DNA of 64,000 nucleotides from Porphyrobacter sp. SLTP (GCF_009905735.1 NZ_JAAALE010000012.1:44458-108457); one strand, 5' to 3'. Positions 34,938 through 43,556 are shown, numbered from the stretch's first letter. Notes: generated by a model not told the origin, from the letters alone. A program made the numbers and translations.

Positions 34938-35225
34938 ATGCGCAAAGCAGCCCCCTTCATCGCCCTTTCTGGCGCCGCCCTGATGCTCGCCGCTTGCGGC
35001 AGCGCGGATGATGCCTCGACCGAGGCGAGCGCCGATACCGTGGAAATGCCTGCCGACAGCGCGCTCGCGCCCGTCGCCGAAGTCCCGGTGGCCGATCCGT
35101 CCGCCACCGCGACCGATGCGCCTGCGACCGATGCGGCGATCGAAGCCACCACCGAGCAATCGGCCGAAGCCGCCGCCAATGTCGCTGCCGAAGCCTCGGC
35201 CGCGGCTGAAGAACCGGCCGAGTAA
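34938..35225 (+). CDS. Small Ala/Glu-rich lipoprotein
   Basis: A 95 aa predicted lipoprotein. The lipobox LAAC sets Cys20 as mature N-terminus, after which the chain is low-complexity, rich in Ala, Glu, Asp and Thr, and probably disordered. A GAGAGGAA ribosome site precedes the ATG. It is 8 bases from another small lipoprotein. There is no recognisable domain; an envelope spacer or stress-related lipoprotein is a guess only. Confidence 0.72.
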   Translation: MRKAAPFIALSGAALMLAACGSADDASTEASADTVEMPADSALAPVAEVPVADPSATATDAPATDAAIEATTEQSAEAAANVAAEASAAAEEPAE

Positions 35226-35233
35226 GCCGCGCC

Positions 35234-35458
35234 ATGCCGCGCTGGCCAATCGCTGTGGGCCTCGCCCTCACTCTCGCTGCGTGCGGGGGCGAGGGTGCGA
35301 GCGCGCCGGGCGGGGTCAGCGCGGGCGAGGCCAAGGCGCTTGAGGATGCGGCCGCGATGCTGGACGAGCGCCGCCTTCCGCCCGAGGCGCTGCCCTCGGA
35401 AACGCCTGCGCCAGCCCCTGCCGAAATGACAGGCGACGCAGCCGCTCCGCGCAATTAG
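35234..35458 (+). CDS. Small lipoprotein
   Basis: A 74 aa protein with a short signal and lipobox LAAC (Cys17). The mature part is Ala/Pro/Glu-rich with no known domain. It follows another small lipoprotein after 8 bases, so both are probably expressed together. Function unknown; the short length leaves some doubt, but the lipobox and spacing support it. Confidence 0.62.
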   Translation: MPRWPIAVGLALTLAACGGEGASAPGGVSAGEAKALEDAAAMLDERRLPPEALPSETPAPAPAEMTGDAAAPRN

Positions 35459-35505
35459 GCGCGAGCAGGCCAGCCTGCCTTGCTGCCCAAGGATGATTGC
35501 CCACC

Positions 35506-36705
35506 ATGAATGCCCCCACCCATCTCGCGGCGCCCACCAATCCGGGCATGGACGAGGACACCTTCGAACAATTCGCCGAGCAGCTGAAACGCTATGTCCG
35601 CGAACGGCTGATCCCGGCCGAAGCGCAGGTGATCGCCGAGGATCGCATCCCTGAGGACATCCTCACGGAAATGCGCGAGATGGGGCTGTTCGGCCTCTCG
35701 GTCCCCGAAGAGTTCGGCGGCGCGGGGCTCAGCATGACGCAGTACGCGCGTGTGGTGAACATCATGGCCTATGCCGCGCCCGCCTACCGGTCGATCTTCT
35801 CGATCAATGTCGGGATGTTCGCGAGCGCGCTGAAGAACGGCGCGACCGAGGCGCAGAAGGCCGAATGGTATCCCAAGATCGCTGAGGGGCGGATCGCCTG
35901 CTTCGGCCTCACGGAACCGGGCTCGGGCAGCGACAGCGCCGGGCTCGCGACCACCGCCACGCCTGACCCGGATGGCAATGGCTGGATCCTGAACGGCACC
36001 AAGCGCTACATCACCAACGCCCCCCACGCCGAAGTTGCGCTGATCATGGCGCGCACCAACAAGGAAGCACTGCCCAAGAACGCGCATGTCTCCGCCTTTC
36101 TGGTGCCGATGAATGCGCCCGGCGTCTCGACCGGCTCGCCCGACAGGAAGATGGGGCAGAGCGGATCGCATATTTCCGACATTATGCTCGACGATGTGCG
36201 GGTGCCCGGCGATGCCTTGCTCGGCGGCGAGACCGGCAAGGGCTTCGTCTTCGCGATGAAGAGCCTCGACAATGGCCGCATTTCTGTGGGCGCAGCGGCG
36301 ACCGGATACGCACGGCGGGCCCTCGATTCGGCGCTGCGTTACGCCAATGAGCGCAAGGCGTTCGGTGAGCCGATTGCCAACTTCCAGCTGATCCAGGCGA
36401 TGCTCGCCGACAGCGAGATCGAGATCTATGCTGCGGAAAGCATGATGGCCGATGTCACCGCGCGGGCCGACCGGGGCGAGAACATCCTCGTCAAAGCCGC
36501 CGCCTTCAAGGTCTTCGCCAGCGAAATGTGCGGCCGCGTGGTTGACCGCGTGGTGCAAATCTATGGCGGCGCGGGTTACCTCGCCGAATATGACGCTGAA
36601 CGCTTCTTCCGCGATGCGCGCATCTACCGCATCTACGAGGGCACGACGCAGATCCTCCAGCTCCAGATCGCCAAGCATATGCTGCGCGAATGGGCGGCAG
36701 CATGA
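35506..36705 (+). CDS. Acyl-CoA dehydrogenase
   Basis: A 399 aa FAD-dependent acyl-CoA dehydrogenase. FGLTEPGSGSDSAGL (flavin contact) is near residue 130, GFVFAMKSLDNGRISVGAAATGYARRAL is the mid-domain signature, and the catalytic glutamate is in RIYEGTTQILQLQIA near 380, next to YGGAGYLAEYDAERFFRDA. It oxidises an acyl-CoA to the 2-enoyl form, passing electrons to ETF. It heads a rightward group with a CoA-transferase, thiolase and dehydratase. ATG 35506 has AAGGA upstream; TTG 35497 is less likely. Confidence 0.93.
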   Translation: MNAPTHLAAPTNPGMDEDTFEQFAEQLKRYVRERLIPAEAQVIAEDRIPEDILTEMREMGLFGLSVPEEFGGAGLSMTQYARVVNIMAYAAPAYRSIFSINVGMFASALKNGATEAQKAEWYPKIAEGRIACFGLTEPGSGSDSAGLATTATPDPDGNGWILNGTKRYITNAPHAEVALIMARTNKEALPKNAHVSAFLVPMNAPGVSTGSPDRKMGQSGSHISDIMLDDVRVPGDALLGGETGKGFVFAMKSLDNGRISVGAAATGYARRALDSALRYANERKAFGEPIANFQLIQAMLADSEIEIYAAESMMADVTARADRGENILVKAAAFKVFASEMCGRVVDRVVQIYGGAGYLAEYDAERFFRDARIYRIYEGTTQILQLQIAKHMLREWAAA

Positions 36706-36718
36706 TCCTCACCGGAAC

Positions 36719-36830
36719 GGGGAGGGGGACCACCCGCAGGGTGGTGGAGGGGCAGGTGCCGCTGCTCCGAACCGCTGATGACATGAGCAATCGAGGGTGC
36801 CCCTCCACCAGCTACGCTGGTCCCCCTCCC
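36719..36830. repeat. Large inverted repeat between acyl-CoA dehydrogenase and CoA-transferase genes
   Basis: A 35-base arm (36719-36753, with GGGAGGGGGACCACC... character) and an inverse arm (36798-36830) flank 44 bases. Each arm also has its own short hairpin. It lies inside what otherwise looks like an operon and could fold into a stable RNA structure. Confidence 0.7.
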
Positions 36831-36849
36831 CCGATGGGGGAGGATTGAA

Positions 36850-38073
36850 ATGTATAATTTATTGAACGACCTGAGCATCGTCGAAGTCTCCAGCTTCGTC
36901 GCCTCGCCCACCGCCGGGCTGTACTGCGCGCAGATGGGGGCGGAGGTGATCCGCGTCGATCACAAGGCGGGCGGCCTCGATTACAACCGCTATATGCTCA
37001 CCCGCGAGGGGCGCTCGCTCTCGTGGGAGAACCTCAACCGCGCCAAGAAATCGGTCGCGCTCGATCTGCAATCGGGTGAGGGGCGCGAGCTGCTGGTGGC
37101 GCTGGCGGCGAGCGTCGGCCAGTGCATCACCAACCTGCCGGAGCGGAGCTTCCTCAGCCATGCGGCAATGGCCGCGAAGCGCGCGGATATGATCAGCCTT
37201 CGCGTGATGGGCTGGCATGACGGACGGCAGGCGATGGATTTCACCGTGAACGCCGCGGCGGGCTATCCGCTGATGTCCGGCCCCGAGGATTGGGACGCGG
37301 CGACCGCGCCGCCGGTCAATCAGGTGCTCCCGGCATGGGACTTCATCACCGGGGCCTATGGCGCCTTCGCCATGCTGGCCGCGCTGCACCACCGCGACCG
37401 CACGGGCGAGGGTAGCGAGGTGCGCCTGCCGCTCGGCGACGTGGCGATCGGCACCATGGCCAACGCCGGGCTGATGGCCGAAGTGCTCTATCGCGGCGGG
37501 GACCGCGAGCGGCTCGGCAATGCGATCTGGGGCGCGTTCGGGCGCGACTTCCGGGCAAAGGACGGCGTGCGCTTCATGGTCGCCGCGCTGACGCCCAAGC
37601 AGTGGACCGGCCTCGTCAAGGCCTTCGGATTGCAGGACGGCATCGCCGCCTTGGAAGCCGAATGCGGCGTGCGCTTTGCGACAAGCGACACGCCCCGCTT
37701 CCAGCACCGCGCCGCGCTGTTCGCGCTGTTCCAGAGCGCGGCGGACGGGATGGATTACGCGACACTCGAAGCGCGCATGGCAGCCGAGGGCTGCACCTTC
37801 GAGCGCTATCGCACGGCCTACGAGGCCGCGAATGATCCGGTGCTGGTGGCGAACAATCCGCTGTTCGGCCCCGCGCCCGCGAACCCTTCCGGCTTCGATT
37901 ACCCCGCCACCCGCTCCTTCGCGAACCTGCCGGGGCAAGAGGCGGGCGACCCCGCGCCTGCGCCCTACCTTGGGGAGCATTCCGAAGAGGTGCTGGCCGA
38001 GAAGCTGGGCCTCTCCTCCGGCGCCATCGGCAAGCTCGTCGACGCGGGCACGGTGGCGCTGAGCGACAAATGA
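36850..38073 (+). CDS. Class III (CaiB/BaiF) CoA-transferase
   Basis: A 407 aa family III CoA-transferase that moves CoA between carboxylic acids. The start region LSIVEVSSFVASPTAGLYCAQMGAEVIRVD is the typical N-terminus, NLNRAKKSVALDLQ is conserved, and the catalytic aspartate probably lies in VLPAWDFITGAYGAFAMLAAL (near residue 165). The gene follows the acyl-CoA dehydrogenase across a palindromic repeat and precedes a thiolase. The acid pair is unknown; family members include carnitine, formyl and racemase (AMACR) types. Confidence 0.9.
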   Translation: MYNLLNDLSIVEVSSFVASPTAGLYCAQMGAEVIRVDHKAGGLDYNRYMLTREGRSLSWENLNRAKKSVALDLQSGEGRELLVALAASVGQCITNLPERSFLSHAAMAAKRADMISLRVMGWHDGRQAMDFTVNAAAGYPLMSGPEDWDAATAPPVNQVLPAWDFITGAYGAFAMLAALHHRDRTGEGSEVRLPLGDVAIGTMANAGLMAEVLYRGGDRERLGNAIWGAFGRDFRAKDGVRFMVAALTPKQWTGLVKAFGLQDGIAALEAECGVRFATSDTPRFQHRAALFALFQSAADGMDYATLEARMAAEGCTFERYRTAYEAANDPVLVANNPLFGPAPANPSGFDYPATRSFANLPGQEAGDPAPAPYLGEHSEEVLAEKLGLSSGAIGKLVDAGTVALSDK

Positions 38074-38080
38074 CACCGCG

Positions 38081-38148
38081 CCCGTTCGTGTCGAGCGAAG
38101 TCGAGACACCTGCGCAAGGCCTCTCGACTTCGCTCGAGGCGAACGGAG
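38081..38148. repeat. REP-like palindrome, family A
   Basis: About 68 bases: GTTCGTGTCGAGCGAAGTCG, a short centre, then the inverse CGACTTCGCTCGAGGCGAAC. A second copy in opposite orientation lies at 50895-50964 with high identity. It lies between the CoA-transferase and thiolase genes and may fold as a hairpin in the message. Confidence 0.75.
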
Positions 38149-38167
38149 GTTTGGAAGGATTGAGAGA

Positions 38168-39394
38168 ATGACCAGAAGAGCCGCCATCTGCACCCCGCTC
38201 CGCACCCCGGTGGGCAAGTTCCTCGGCGGGCTTTCCAGTATGAATGCCGGGCAGCTGGGCGCGGTGATCCTCAAGGCGCTGATGGAACGCTCGGGAAGCG
38301 ATCCCTCGCGGGTGGACGATGTCGTCTTCTCGCAGGGCTACGGCAATGGCGAGGCGCCCGCGATTGGCCACTGGGCGTGGCTCGCGGCAGGTCTGCCAAT
38401 CGAAGTGCCCGGCTTCCAGCTGGATCGCCGCTGCGGTTCGGGCGTGCAGGCCGTGGCGACGGCGGCGATGATGGTCGAGACGGGCATGGCCGATGTCGTG
38501 GTCGCGGGCGGCGTCGAATCCATGTCGAACGTCGAGCACTACACGCTGGCCGCACGCGGCGGCGTGCGGATGGGTGACATGGTGCTGCATGACCGCCTCT
38601 CGCGCGGCCGCGTCATGAGTCAGCCGGTCGAACGGTTCGGCGTCATCACCGGGATGATCGAGACCGCCGAGAACCTCGCCAAGGATTACGACATCACCCG
38701 CGAACAGGCGGATGCCTTCGCGGTCCGCTCGCACCAGAACGCGGCGCGGGCGTGGGCGGAAGGCAAGTTCGCCGAGCAGCTCGTCCCCGTCGCGATCCCG
38801 CAGAGGAAGGGTGATCCCATCATCTTCGATCACGACGAAGGCTACCGCACCGACGCTTCGATGGAGACACTCGGCAAGCTCGCGCCCATCGACGGCAAAC
38901 GCGATCCGCAAGCCATCGTCACCGCCGGCAATGCCAGCCAGCAGAACGACGCGGCGGCGGCGTGCCTCGTGGTCGCGGAAGACAAGCTGGAAGAGCTGGG
39001 CCTCACCCCGATGCTATGGTTCGGCGGCTGGGCGGCGGCGGGGTGCGATCCCTCGCGCATGGGGATCGGCCCGGTGCCTGCAGTGGAGCGGCTGTTCGAG
39101 CGGCGCGGCTATAGCTGGGACGATATCGGCATGGTCGAACTCAACGAGGCCTTCGCCCCGCAGGTGCTCGCGGTGCTCAAGGGCTGGGGCTGGTCGGACG
39201 ACGATTCGCGCCGCGACATCCTCAATGTCAACGGATCGGGCATTTCGCTGGGCCACCCCATCGGCGCGACCGGGGGGCGTATCCTCGCCGACATGGCGCA
39301 TGAAATGCACCGGCGTGGGGTGCGCTACGGACTCGAAACCATGTGCATCGGCGGCGGTCAGGGCATCGCGGCGGTGTTCGAGCGGGCGACATGA
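38168..39394 (+). CDS. Acetyl-CoA C-acyltransferase (thiolase)
   Basis: A 408 aa thiolase. The nucleophilic cysteine is in LDRRCGSGVQAV (near residue 89), the second active-site region is NEAFAPQVL, GHPIGATGGRIL provides the histidine, and CIGGGQGIAAVFE the acid/base cysteine. It splits or forms beta-ketoacyl-CoA. It ends with an ATGA overlap with the hot-dog dehydratase gene. The set suggests beta-oxidation of a specific acid rather than bulk fatty acids. Confidence 0.94.
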   Translation: MTRRAAICTPLRTPVGKFLGGLSSMNAGQLGAVILKALMERSGSDPSRVDDVVFSQGYGNGEAPAIGHWAWLAAGLPIEVPGFQLDRRCGSGVQAVATAAMMVETGMADVVVAGGVESMSNVEHYTLAARGGVRMGDMVLHDRLSRGRVMSQPVERFGVITGMIETAENLAKDYDITREQADAFAVRSHQNAARAWAEGKFAEQLVPVAIPQRKGDPIIFDHDEGYRTDASMETLGKLAPIDGKRDPQAIVTAGNASQQNDAAAACLVVAEDKLEELGLTPMLWFGGWAAAGCDPSRMGIGPVPAVERLFERRGYSWDDIGMVELNEAFAPQVLAVLKGWGWSDDDSRRDILNVNGSGISLGHPIGATGGRILADMAHEMHRRGVRYGLETMCIGGGQGIAAVFERAT

Positions 39395-40242
39395 GCGACT
39401 TCAGCGCATGGATCGGGCGCGAGACCCGCGCCACGGATCGGCTGGACGAAGGGCTGGCCGCGCGCTGGCTCGCCACCTTCGATCTTCCCCACCCGCATCC
39501 GGCGATCATGCCGCAGGGCATCCACTTCGCGCTGTGCACCCCCGAGGCGCCCACCGCAAAGCTGGGTGAGGACGGGCATCCGGCGCGCGATGACAGCCCC
39601 GACAGCTTCCTCCCCCCCTTCCCCATGCCGCGCCGCATGTGGGCGTCTTCAAAGATGCAGTTCCCGTCGCCCATCGCCATCGGGGCGGTGATCGAACGCA
39701 CCAGCAGGGTCGCCTCGGTCAGCGAAAAGTCGGGCGGGTCGGGCCGCCTCGCCTTTGTCGATGTCGAGCATGTCACCAAGACCAACGGCACCATTGCCGT
39801 GATCGAGACGCAGACGCTGGTGTACCGCGATCCGGCGACGCCCGATGCATCGCTCTCCCCCCCGCCGCCGGGTGAGGGGACATTCGATCCCGCCGGGTGG
39901 GATGCGCATCGCTCCCTCACCCCTGATCCGCGCCTGCTGTTCCGCTACTCGGCGCTGACCTTCAACACCCACCGCATCCACTATGACGCGCCCTATGCGG
40001 AAGGCGTGGAGCGGTATCGCGGACTGGTGGTGCATGGCCCGCTGACTGCGAGCCTGCTGCTGCAACTCGCCGCCAGCGAATTGGGCGAGAACCGGCTGCG
40101 GACCTTCCAGTTTCGCGGCCTCTCCCCCGCCATCGCGGGCGAGCCGCTGCATCTGGTGATGCGCGCCAAGGACGAAGGTTTCGAACTGGCCGCCTTCGCC
40201 AGCGATGGTCGGCAGGTGACGGCGGCTGCGGCAACCATCTAA
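39391..40242 (+). CDS. FAS1-like / MaoC-type hot-dog dehydratase
   Basis: A 283 aa double hot-dog protein related to HTD2-type hydroxyacyl dehydratases and mesaconyl-C4-CoA hydratase. The N-terminal half includes PPFPMPRRMWASSKMQFPSPIAIG, and the C-terminal half has LTFNTHRIHYDAPYAEGVERYRGLVVHGPLTASLLLQLAA, where His and the RGLVVHGPL segment form the probable active site. It would hydrate an enoyl-CoA in the same pathway as the dehydrogenase and thiolase. Start ATG overlaps the thiolase stop. Confidence 0.85.
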   Translation: MSDFSAWIGRETRATDRLDEGLAARWLATFDLPHPHPAIMPQGIHFALCTPEAPTAKLGEDGHPARDDSPDSFLPPFPMPRRMWASSKMQFPSPIAIGAVIERTSRVASVSEKSGGSGRLAFVDVEHVTKTNGTIAVIETQTLVYRDPATPDASLSPPPPGEGTFDPAGWDAHRSLTPDPRLLFRYSALTFNTHRIHYDAPYAEGVERYRGLVVHGPLTASLLLQLAASELGENRLRTFQFRGLSPAIAGEPLHLVMRAKDEGFELAAFASDGRQVTAAAATI

Positions 40243-40246
40243 GCCT

Positions 40247-40362
40247 CGTCATTGCGAGGAGGGTCGAACCTGTTCGACCGGACGAAGCAATCCATGGCCG
40301 GAGCTTGGTAATGCAGACCTCAGGCCATGGATCGCCGCGTCGCTGCGCTCCTCGTGATGACG
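40247..40362. repeat. Inverted repeat, family D
   Basis: CGTCATTGCGAGGAG (40247-40261) with CTCCTCGTGATGACG (40348-40362), and CCATGGCC (40292-40299) with GGCCATGG (40323-40330) nested inside. An element of this kind (CGTCATTGCGAG...CCATGG) is common in sphingomonads. It lies between convergent genes. Confidence 0.75.
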
Positions 40363-40363
40363 A

Positions 40364-41137
40364 TTAGACTTCGAAATTCGCAATCGGTTTCAGCACCTTG
40401 TACTTCTCCTTCGCGGGCTTTCGGCCCAGCTCGGGGAAGTCGATTGCGTCCGGCTCCGCGTGCGTATCAGGAATCCGCGAGAGCAAGTCGCGCACCAGCG
40501 TCAGCCGCCCGCGCCGCTGGTCGTTGAAATCGACCACAGTCCATGGCGCGTGATCAGTGTGGGTCGCCTTCAGCATCGCCTCGCGCGCCTTGGTGTAATC
40601 ATCGTATTTTTCCCGCGCCGCGAGATCGATGGGGGAGAGCTTCCAGCGCTTGAGCGGATCGTCTAGCCGTTCGCGCAGGCGCTCCTCCTGCTTGTCCTGA
40701 TCCGCGGCGAGCCAGTATTTGAACAGCAATATGCCGTCATCCACCAGCAGCTTCTCGAACAGGGGCACCGCCTTCAGGAACGCCTCGACCTGCGCCGCGT
40801 CTGCGTAACCCATCACCTTCTCGACACCAGCGCGGTTGTACCATGAGCGGTCGAACAGCACGATCTCGCCCGCTGTCGGCAGGTGGGCGACATAGCGCTG
40901 GAAATACCACTGGCCCAGCTCCGCCTCGGTCGGCTTGGTCAGCGCCACCGTGCGGCACTGGCGCGGGTTGAGTTCCTGGCGTACCGCAGTGATCGCCCCG
41001 CCCTTGCCCGCCGTGTCGCGCCCTTCGAACAGCACCACGACCCGCGCGCCGCTCGCCTTGACCCAGCGCGCCATGCTGACCAGTTCCAGACTGAGCGGCT
41101 CCAGCGCCGCCTCGTAATCCTTGCGCTTCATCGCCAT
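40364..41137 (-). CDS. ppk2: Polyphosphate kinase 2
   Basis: A 257 aa class I PPK2 that moves phosphate between polyphosphate and ADP/GDP. Walker A VVLFEGRDTAGKGG is near residues 34-47, Walker B-type IVLFDRSWYNRAGVEKVMGY near 92-110, and the lid region near 155 is DPLKRWKLSPIDLAAREKYDDY. The length is normal for a single PPK2 domain. It is divergent from the phenylalanine hydroxylase gene with 54 bases between starts. No Pho box with correct spacing was found. Confidence 0.94.
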   Translation of the reverse strand: MAMKRKDYEAALEPLSLELVSMARWVKASGARVVVLFEGRDTAGKGGAITAVRQELNPRQCRTVALTKPTEAELGQWYFQRYVAHLPTAGEIVLFDRSWYNRAGVEKVMGYADAAQVEAFLKAVPLFEKLLVDDGILLFKYWLAADQDKQEERLRERLDDPLKRWKLSPIDLAAREKYDDYTKAREAMLKATHTDHAPWTVVDFNDQRRGRLTLVRDLLSRIPDTHAEPDAIDFPELGRKPAKEKYKVLKPIANFEV

Positions 41138-41191
41138 TGGCGTCCCTCCTGTTTGTGCTGCTGTCGCAAAGGTAGTATCATCTGCAACGAT

Positions 41192-42130
41192 ATGGCCACG
41201 CTCGCAGACCCCCAGCCCGACTTCGCCATCCTGCCAGACATGGCGGCGGATGTCTTTACCGCGCCGCTCGCCAAGCCCGCGCACGTTGGCGCGGACTGGC
41301 TGGAGCCGGCGCAGACCGCCTACACCGCCGAAGATCACGCCGTGTGGGACGATCTGTTTGCGCGCCAGATGGAGGTGCTGCCGGGCCGTGCGTGCTCGGC
41401 GTTCCTCGCAGGGCTGGAGAAGCTCGATCTCGCCCGCGGCGGTGTGCCGGAATTCGGGGTGCTGTCCGAGGAATTGGGCGCGCTGACCGGGTGGAGCGTG
41501 GTGCCCGTCCCCATGCTGATCCCCGATCACGTATTCTTCTGGCACTTGGCCAACCGGCGGTTCCCGGCGGGCAATTTCATCCGCACGCGCGAGACGTTCG
41601 ACTATATCGAGGAGCCGGATGTGTTCCACGATGTCTTCGGCCACGTCCCGATGCTGACCGATCCCACCTATGCCGATTACATGCAGGAATATGGCCGCGC
41701 CGGGTGGAAGGCGATGCGCTACAACCGGCTGAAGGCCTTGGGCGCGCTCTACTGGTACACGGTCGAATTCGGACTGATCGAGGAGGCGGGCTCTGTCCGG
41801 GCATACGGCGCGGGCATCCTGTCAGGCCCCACCGAGGCGCGCTTTGCGGTGGAGGCGGAAAGCCCCAACCGCATCATGCTCAATGTCGACCGGGTGATGC
41901 GCACCGATTACGTCATCAGCGACCTGCAACCGACCTATTTCGTGATCGAGAGCTTTGCCGATCTTTACCGCCAGACAGTGGAGCGCGATTTCGACCGGCT
42001 CTACCGCAGCCTTCCGGCCGGGTTCACCTATGCGAACAGCGCGGTGATCGATGTCGACAATGTGCTGCACCGGGGAACGCAGGAGTATAACCTGCGCGGC
42101 GGACGCGGCAGTGGGGCTGTACCTATCTAA
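41192..42130 (+). CDS. phhA: Phenylalanine-4-monooxygenase
   Basis: A 312 aa non-haem iron, tetrahydropterin-dependent hydroxylase making tyrosine from phenylalanine. The iron ligands are visible: His146 and His151 in EPDVFHDVFGHVPML, and Glu192 in WYTVEFGLIEEAG. The IPDHVFFWHLANRRFPAGNFIR region matches the substrate pocket. It is the short single-domain bacterial type without a regulatory ACT domain. The pterin partner PhhB is not adjacent. It is followed by a repeat. Confidence 0.95.
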   Translation: MATLADPQPDFAILPDMAADVFTAPLAKPAHVGADWLEPAQTAYTAEDHAVWDDLFARQMEVLPGRACSAFLAGLEKLDLARGGVPEFGVLSEELGALTGWSVVPVPMLIPDHVFFWHLANRRFPAGNFIRTRETFDYIEEPDVFHDVFGHVPMLTDPTYADYMQEYGRAGWKAMRYNRLKALGALYWYTVEFGLIEEAGSVRAYGAGILSGPTEARFAVEAESPNRIMLNVDRVMRTDYVISDLQPTYFVIESFADLYRQTVERDFDRLYRSLPAGFTYANSAVIDVDNVLHRGTQEYNLRGGRGSGAVPI

Positions 42131-42223
42131 GGGACTGGCGCCGCAGGCGTCGCAAGGCCGACTGGCCGCCGCGCCTTATGGCTCGAAAGCCAAGGCGGAC
42201 GGACGTCCACCGCCCGGCGCCTG
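42131..42223. repeat. Dispersed palindrome, family F
   Basis: GGCGCCGCAGGCG near 42138 and CGCCCGGCGCC near 42211 bound the element; inside is a CGCAAGGCCGACTGGCC segment that matches the complement of part of 8780-8816. It starts one base after the phenylalanine hydroxylase stop. Confidence 0.55.
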
Positions 42224-42236
42224 AGGGCAAAACAAA

Positions 42237-42494
42237 CTACGCTTTCGCGCCGCGCCGGGCGACAGCGTGATACAGCACCAGCGCGACTCCGGTTGCGGCC
42301 AGCGCAATGCCAAGGCTGAGGAACGAGAGGCTGCCGATCATCGTGCCGTCATTGGCGATCTCGCCCGCGACCACCGATACCGCCATCCCGAGTGCGACCT
42401 GACGCAGGATGGTGCCCGGCGCCTCGGTCCGCGCGAGGATCGAGGCCAGCCAGCCCAGAGTTGCCCCCAACACGATCAGCACCAGCAACGCCAT
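42237..42494 (-). CDS. Small membrane protein (transglycosylase-associated / GlsB-like)
   Basis: An 85 aa protein with three hydrophobic segments. The layout (LIVLGATLGWLASILAR, then ILRQVALGMAVSVVAGEIA, then a final segment and RRGAKA basic tail) is like the GlsB/YeaQ/YmgE transglycosylase-associated family, which are stress-related small membrane proteins of unknown activity. It lies near uppP on the same strand, 84 bases downstream. The family assignment rests on topology and a few residues. Confidence 0.6.
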   Translation of the reverse strand: MALLVLIVLGATLGWLASILARTEAPGTILRQVALGMAVSVVAGEIANDGTMIGSLSFLSLGIALAATGVALVLYHAVARRGAKA

Positions 42495-42578
42495 TTTGTC
42501 CTCAGTCTCCGTCTTCGCCGACGAGCGGCGGTTCGACTCCCTAACCAGCGGAGCGCCAAGCGGTTCCGGGAAAGTGCT

Positions 42579-43382
42579 TTATCGCCAGGTCAGCCAGGCC
42601 AGACCGGCAAGGCCTAGGACGATGCGATACCAGGCAAAGGGCGCAAATCCGATCTTCGTCACCACGGCCACGAAGATCTTGACCACCACCAATGCGGTCA
42701 CAAACCCCGCGATCGAACCGATCCCGATCAGCTGCGCATCGTTCATCGTCAGGTTCGCCCCGTGCTTGGCCAACTGGTACACGGTCGCCCCGGTCAGTGT
42801 CGGCACGGCGAGGAAAAAGCTGAATTCGGCGGCGGTCTTGCGGTCCACCCCGAAGGCCATCGCGCCGAGGATCGTCGCGCCCGAACGACTGACCCCGGGG
42901 ATCATCGCGAGGCATTGGACGAGGCCGATCAGCACCGATGTCCGCAACGGCACGCCCGCAACGCCCGGGCCTTCGGCGGGCGGGTTGGCCCAGCGCTCCA
43001 CCGCCAGAATGGCAACGCCGCCCAGCACCAGCGACCAGCACACCAGCACCGGATTGCCCAGCCAGCCCTGGATCACATCCCCGAAGGCGAGGCCCAGCAG
43101 CACCGCCGGGAAAAAGGCCACCAGCAGGTTGCGCACGAAGGACAGCGCGCCTTTTTCGAGCCCGAACAGCCCTTTGGCCACATCCCAGAAGGTGCGCCAG
43201 TACAGCACCACGATGGCGAGAATCGCGGCCGGCTGGATCGCGATGTTGAACACCTCCCACTCGTCCTGGTTGAAACCAAGGACCTCGGTGGCGAGGATCA
43301 GGTGCCCGGTCGATGACACGGGCAGGAACTCGGTCAACCCCTCAAGGATGCCGAGCAGGATCGCGGCTAAGGTATCGGTCAT
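42579..43382 (-). CDS. uppP: Undecaprenyl-diphosphate phosphatase
   Basis: A 267 aa multi-pass BacA-family enzyme that recycles the C55 lipid carrier for peptidoglycan and other envelope polymers. Catalytic motifs are EGLTEFLPVSSTGHLILA near residues 14-31 and PGVSRSGATILGAMAFGV near 165-182, with about eight hydrophobic segments. The length is standard. It confers the well-known bacitracin tolerance when overproduced in other bacteria. It diverges from no gene directly; a family B repeat is just upstream. Confidence 0.95.
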   Translation of the reverse strand: MTDTLAAILLGILEGLTEFLPVSSTGHLILATEVLGFNQDEWEVFNIAIQPAAILAIVVLYWRTFWDVAKGLFGLEKGALSFVRNLLVAFFPAVLLGLAFGDVIQGWLGNPVLVCWSLVLGGVAILAVERWANPPAEGPGVAGVPLRTSVLIGLVQCLAMIPGVSRSGATILGAMAFGVDRKTAAEFSFFLAVPTLTGATVYQLAKHGANLTMNDAQLIGIGSIAGFVTALVVVKIFVAVVTKIGFAPFAWYRIVLGLAGLAWLTWR

Positions 43383-43446
43383 GGGGGCACCGCATCGACG
43401 AGGCGGCGCGGGGTGTCAACGTAAAGAGGTCGCGTCCCATCCAAAC

Positions 43447-43537
43447 CTCGTCACCCCGTGCTTGACACGGGGCTTGGCTTCTTCGGTCCGGGCGCAGCGG
43501 AAGAAAGCCGAACCCCGTGTCAAGCACGGGGCGACGA
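43447..43537. repeat. Large inverted repeat, family B
   Basis: Left arm 43447-43480 and inverse right arm 43505-43537, sharing the CCCCGTGCTTGACACGGGG core with the copy at 23288-23382. It separates uppP from the M13 peptidase terminator. Confidence 0.8.
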
Positions 43538-43556
43538 TTGAAAGGTTGTGGATGCC

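Noticed and set aside
41138..41191. Pho-box-like CTGTTTG/CTGTCGC between ppk2 and phhA
   Set aside because: The period is 12 and not 11 bases, and the match to CTGTCAT is poor.
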